DNA of 7,650 nucleotides from Methanobacteriota archaeon. Lineage in GTDB: Archaea > Thermoplasmatota > Thermoplasmata > RBG-16-68-12. The notes beneath the pieces were generated by a model. That model did not search any database, was not told where the DNA came from, and saw only the letters and a program-made list of their open reading frames with translations. Shown here one piece after another: positions 5,616-7,650 of this stretch. Location of the stretch: positions 1 to 7,650 of the forward strand of contig VBLS01000123.1 of NCBI GenBank assembly GCA_005878635.1. Direction: 5' to 3'. A program made the translations under genes and the position numbers. Within the stretch, counting starts at the first letter, position 1. Each line of letters opens with the position of its first letter.

Positions 5616-5801
5616 TCACTTCTTCGCGAACTCCGTGTAGCCGCATCGGCCGCAGGACATGCGATCCCCGTGCTTCGCGAGGAACACGCCCGGCCCGCAC
5701 TTCGGACAGTTCGCCCGCTCCCGCGTGATGCGATTCCCGTCGATCTTGTAGAACTTCCGCTTGAGTCCCGCGACGCCCTTTTCCTTCTTCGCCTCGGCCA
5801 T
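5616..5801 (-). CDS. rps27ae: 30S ribosomal protein S27ae (eS31)
   Basis: This small zinc-ribbon protein belongs to the archaeal 30S subunit and corresponds to the ribosomal half of the eukaryotic ubiquitin fusion. It has 61 residues. The zinc ligands are Cys32/Cys35 (CPKC) and Cys50/Cys53 (CGRC). FYKIDGNRITRERANCPKCGPGVFLAKH and GYTEFAKK are typical. The ATG at 5801 shares its A with the rps24e TGA (TGATG). A GTG one codon earlier, at 5804, is a possible alternative and would overlap by 4 bases. Either way it is translationally coupled to rps24e. It is the last gene of the operon. In many archaea kae1 follows, but here a tRNA and unrelated genes do. Confidence 0.95.
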   Translation of the reverse strand: MAEAKKEKGVAGLKRKFYKIDGNRITRERANCPKCGPGVFLAKHGDRMSCGRCGYTEFAKK

Positions 5802-6322
5802 CACTTACCGCCCTTCTTCTTCGGTGCCTCTTTCTTTTCGGCGGGCTTCTTCTCCTCTTTGGCGGGTTTCTTCTCTTCCTTCGCGGCCGGCTTCTCGGGC
5901 TTCGGCTCCGCCTTGGCCTCGGGCTTCGCCTCAGGTTTCGGCGCTTCCGCCTTGGGAGGAGCGGCGGGCTTCTCCGCCTTTTCCGCCCTCGGCGCGGGTT
6001 TCTCGGGCTTCGGGGCCGCTTTCTTCTCCTTGACCTCCGGTTCGATCAGCTTGTTGCGGACGAGGATGTGCTTGCGCTCGACCGCGAGGGCCTCCTCCTT
6101 CGTCTTGTAGACCTTCGCGTAGCCGACGGTCTCGTATCGGCCGAACGTCGAGGCCTGCGAATCGATGACCACGATGTCCTTCGTCGCCTTCAGTTCGCGG
6201 GCGAGGAACGCGCGGAGCGCGTCGCGGGTCGGCGTCGGCTCCGCCTTGTGGATCGCCTTGAAGGAGACTTCGGTCCTCTTGAGGAGCGGGTTCTCCTTCC
6301 TCTGGATCACTTCGAGTTGCAT
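5801..6322 (-). CDS. rps24e: 30S ribosomal protein S24e (eS24) with long low-complexity tail
   Basis: This is a component of the archaeal small ribosomal subunit. Residues 1 to about 95 are the complete eS24 core (MQLEVIQRKENPLLKRTEV, then PTRDALRAFLARELKA, ASTFGRYETVGYAKVY and ERKHILVRNKL). Residues about 97-173 are an extension of almost only Lys, Ala, Pro and Glu, with recurrent KPE, KPA, EEKKPA and PKPEA units, making the protein about 70 residues longer than the roughly 100-residue family norm. The tail is probably disordered and positively charged overall, and could contact rRNA; that role is inferred. The ATG at 6322 follows GGTGA by 4 nt and is preferred to the frame's first possible start at 6379, which lies inside the upstream gene. 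The TGA of the upstream gene lies within that GGTGA. Confidence 0.95.
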   Translation of the reverse strand: MQLEVIQRKENPLLKRTEVSFKAIHKAEPTPTRDALRAFLARELKATKDIVVIDSQASTFGRYETVGYAKVYKTKEEALAVERKHILVRNKLIEPEVKEKKAAPKPEKPAPRAEKAEKPAAPPKAEAPKPEAKPEAKAEPKPEKPAAKEEKKPAKEEKKPAEKKEAPKKKGGK

Positions 6323-6326
6323 CGCT

Positions 6327-6827
6327 TCACCGTTCCATCCGGCGCAGGACGTCCATGGCCCGGGACTTCGCTGCCTCATCGGGTCGCACGACCACGACGC
6401 CCTGGGACGGAAGACCGTACAGCACCGCCGCGGACGAGGGCGCCAGGGCGATGCAGACCAGGGCCAGAAGGTCCTCCTCGCCTCGGACTTCGACGCGTAC
6501 CCGCTCCTTCGACTTAAAGGCTTCGGAGATCACGCGCCACGCGTCCGGCGTGATCGTCCCCGCGGGGTTCGTGACGCGCATCACGACGGATCCGATCCGC
6601 TGCAGCGCGTCGCGGAGCTCCGGATCCTCTTGGCGTTTCGTCTTGAAGTCGACGAGGCAGAGGTCAGGAGAACGGCCGCGCGCGACGAGGTCCAGCGTGC
6701 AGAAGTCCCCGACGGTGACCACCGGACTCGCCCCTCCGATCGCGGGGAGGATGGCCTCCCCGTGGACGAGTTTTCCCAGGGGCCATCGCAGGTACTCGCG
6801 AAGCGACTCCGGGAGACGCAACGTCAC
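6327..6827 (-). CDS. GTP-dependent dephospho-CoA kinase (DUF359 family)
   Basis: This enzyme phosphorylates dephospho-CoA with GTP, the last step of coenzyme A synthesis in archaea, replacing the bacterial ATP-dependent CoaE. From the GTG at 6827 it is 166 residues, normal for the family. Motifs are TLRLPESLREYLRWPLGKLV (2-21), TVGDFCTLDLV (38-48), DLCLVDFKTKR (55-65, with the conserved Asp and KTKR), TNPAGTIT (86-93), GEEDLLALV (116-124) and LYGLPSQGVVVV (136-147). The start is uncertain. GTG 6827 matches family N-termini and lies 10 nt after the spt4 stop; GTG 6848 or TTG 6857 would overlap the spt4 end by up to 20 nt. None has a clear GGTGA. It sits between spt4 and rps24e, as in many archaea. 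Confidence 0.9.
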   Translation of the reverse strand: MTLRLPESLREYLRWPLGKLVHGEAILPAIGGASPVVTVGDFCTLDLVARGRSPDLCLVDFKTKRQEDPELRDALQRIGSVVMRVTNPAGTITPDAWRVISEAFKSKERVRVEVRGEEDLLALVCIALAPSSAAVLYGLPSQGVVVVRPDEAAKSRAMDVLRRMER

Positions 6828-6837
6828 GTTGGCGAAT

Positions 6838-7029
6838 TCAGCGAACACGGAGGGCAAACTTCCCGTTCGTGTGGATGCCCATCTTCTTCGCGATTTCGGA
6901 CCGCGGGTGGTCTACGATGATCACGTAGCCTTGCCAGTCCTTCGACGTCTCGCCGCCGCACAGGGGGCACTTGTCCTCGTCCGTGATCGCGGAACAGTTC
7001 TTGCACGCCTTCGGGATCTTGACGACCAT
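6838..7029 (-). CDS. spt4: Transcription elongation factor Spt4 (RNA polymerase subunit E'')
   Basis: This is the small zinc-ribbon partner of Spt5 (NusG-like); the pair binds the RNA polymerase clamp and promotes processive elongation. It has 63 residues, the normal archaeal length. The zinc ligands are Cys9/Cys12 (CKNC) and Cys21/Cys24 (CPLC). WQGYVIIVDHPRSEIAKKMGI and the closing GKFALRVR are typical. The ATG at 7029 lies 3 nt after GGTGA, and that GGTGA contains the TGA stop of rpo7. Spt5 is not in this window. Confidence 0.95.
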   Translation of the reverse strand: MVVKIPKACKNCSAITDEDKCPLCGGETSKDWQGYVIIVDHPRSEIAKKMGIHTNGKFALRVR

Positions 7030-7032
7030 TGC

Positions 7033-7608
7033 TCACCTCTTCTTCCGGGCGCGGCCTTCCGCACGGGCGCGGTCCTCTTCGATCCAGTCGAGCTTGCCGA
7101 GGGCGGGTTGTCGCATCGTGAGCCCGATCTTCGATTCGCGCGGCGCGCGTTCGTTCAGAGAGACCGCGACGATGCGCGTGCGGACCTTGTCGCCAATCCG
7201 AAGGTCCCGCTTCGTGTCTTTGCCGATGAGCCGCTGTCCCTCTTCGTCCACGTCGACTCGATCGTCCATGACCTGCGAGATATGCAGGAGGCCGTCCAGG
7301 GGACCGAATCTCACAAAGGCGCCGAATTTAAGGATTTCCACGACGGTGCCCTCGACGATCTCTTGGAGGGTCGGCGCGAACACCAAAGCGTCGTAGCGGA
7401 CTCGCTGGTAGACCGCGCCGTCCCCGTGGACGATGCGGCCCTCGCCGACCCGCTCGATGTTGCTCGCGATCAAGGTCAGGGTCTTGTCCGCGCCGATCTT
7501 CCCTTCCAACGTCGTCCGCGTGAGTTCTCGAGCGACGGCGTCGATGTCCTCGCCCAGCCGCTCCGGCGGGATTCGCACGACGTCCTCCCGCTGGACCCGC
7601 TGATACAT
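7033..7608 (-). CDS. rpo7: DNA-directed RNA polymerase subunit Rpo7 (E')
   Basis: Rpo7 forms the stalk of the archaeal RNA polymerase with Rpo4, helps open promoters and binds emerging RNA; it is the counterpart of eukaryotic RPB7. The protein is complete at 191 residues. The N-terminal RNP-like domain (about 1-80) starts MYQRVQREDVVRIPPERLGED and includes GEGRIVHGDGAVYQRVRYDALVF. An S1 RNA-binding domain follows at about 82-166 (VEGTVVEILKFGAFVRFGPL, then DGLLHISQVMDD and IGLTMRQPALG). The last 15 residues are basic and Arg-rich. It is the first gene of a five-gene minus-strand operon. No GGTGA precedes the ATG, and the TATA-like box suggests a leader of only about 10 nt. Confidence 0.96.
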   Translation of the reverse strand: MYQRVQREDVVRIPPERLGEDIDAVARELTRTTLEGKIGADKTLTLIASNIERVGEGRIVHGDGAVYQRVRYDALVFAPTLQEIVEGTVVEILKFGAFVRFGPLDGLLHISQVMDDRVDVDEEGQRLIGKDTKRDLRIGDKVRTRIVAVSLNERAPRESKIGLTMRQPALGKLDWIEEDRARAEGRARKKR

Positions 7609-7640
7609 GAAAACCGGCTCGCTGCCGAGATGGCTCCCTC

Positions 7641-7647
7641 TATTTAG
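7641..7647 (-). promoter_or_regulatory. TATA-like box of the rpo7-spt4-rps24e-rps27ae operon
   Basis: The minus strand reads CTAAATA, about 33-39 nt upstream of the rpo7 ATG. At normal archaeal spacing this gives a transcript with a very short leader (about 10 nt) lacking a ribosome-binding site. The sequence ends here, so upstream elements cannot be judged. Confidence 0.5.
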
Positions 7648-7650
7648 GAT

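Noticed and set aside
5670..6110. A plus-strand frame encoding Phe/Ala/Gly/Ser-rich sequence resembling a membrane or silk-like protein
   Set aside because: It is the complement of the Lys/Ala/Pro/Glu-rich tail of eS24, which is in frame with a real ribosomal core.
6355..7647. A 430-codon plus-strand open frame across the operon
   Set aside because: It is antisense to rpo7, spt4 and the dephospho-CoA kinase, all of which have clear motifs. Long antisense frames are expected in GC-rich DNA.

Overview
The window is GC-rich archaeal chromosomal DNA. The strongest evidence is the minus-strand run at the right end: RNA polymerase subunit Rpo7 (E'), Spt4 (E''), an archaeal GTP-dependent dephospho-CoA kinase (DUF359), ribosomal protein eS24 and ribosomal protein eS27/S27ae. 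This is a classic archaeal information-processing cluster. Promoters look archaeal (short A/T boxes of the TTTTAAG/CTAAATA kind about 25-40 nt before starts) and ribosome-binding sites read GGTGA, often only 3-4 nt before the start codon. High GC, the Lys/Ala/Pro/Glu tail on eS24 and the mix of bacterial-type accessory enzymes suggest a mesophilic, probably soil or sediment, member of the Thermoplasmatota. That lineage placement is an inference.

Layout, left to right. (1) 1-1386, minus strand: the N-terminal 462 codons of a large secreted or surface protein, cut by the left edge. It has a long N-terminus with a hydrophobic signal segment, seven HAF-type repeats (DLG...GIND.GQVVG...AFLW) and the beginning of a CARDB-like Ig-fold domain. 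Two of its repeats share a perfect 54-bp direct repeat. (2) 1656-2282, plus strand: a left-handed beta-helix (hexapeptide) acetyltransferase of the serine-acetyltransferase-like type, divergent from the surface protein. (3) 2298-5363: a block of single-gene enzymes of broad, largely bacterial-type distribution: a VOC/glyoxalase-fold protein, MsrB methionine-R-sulfoxide reductase, a PhnB-like VOC protein (plus strand), an isocitrate lyase/PEP mutase family enzyme and a RibD/dihydrofolate-reductase-fold protein starting with TTG. (4) 5498-5571, minus strand: tRNA-Arg(CCG), without encoded CCA, with its own TATA-like box. (5) 5616-7608, minus strand: the compact operon rpo7-spt4-dephospho-CoA kinase-rps24e-rps27ae with a TATA-like box upstream at the right edge.

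The operon genes are packed with gaps or overlaps of a few bases. Twice the TGA stop of one gene lies inside the GGTGA ribosome-binding site of the next, suggesting coupled translation of transcription factors, a coenzyme A biosynthesis enzyme and two small-subunit ribosomal proteins. The middle block looks like a set of independently promoted stress and detoxification genes rather than one pathway. I see no CRISPR array, transposase, defence cassette or evident new multi-gene system. The most distinctive item is the HAF-repeat surface protein at the left edge.
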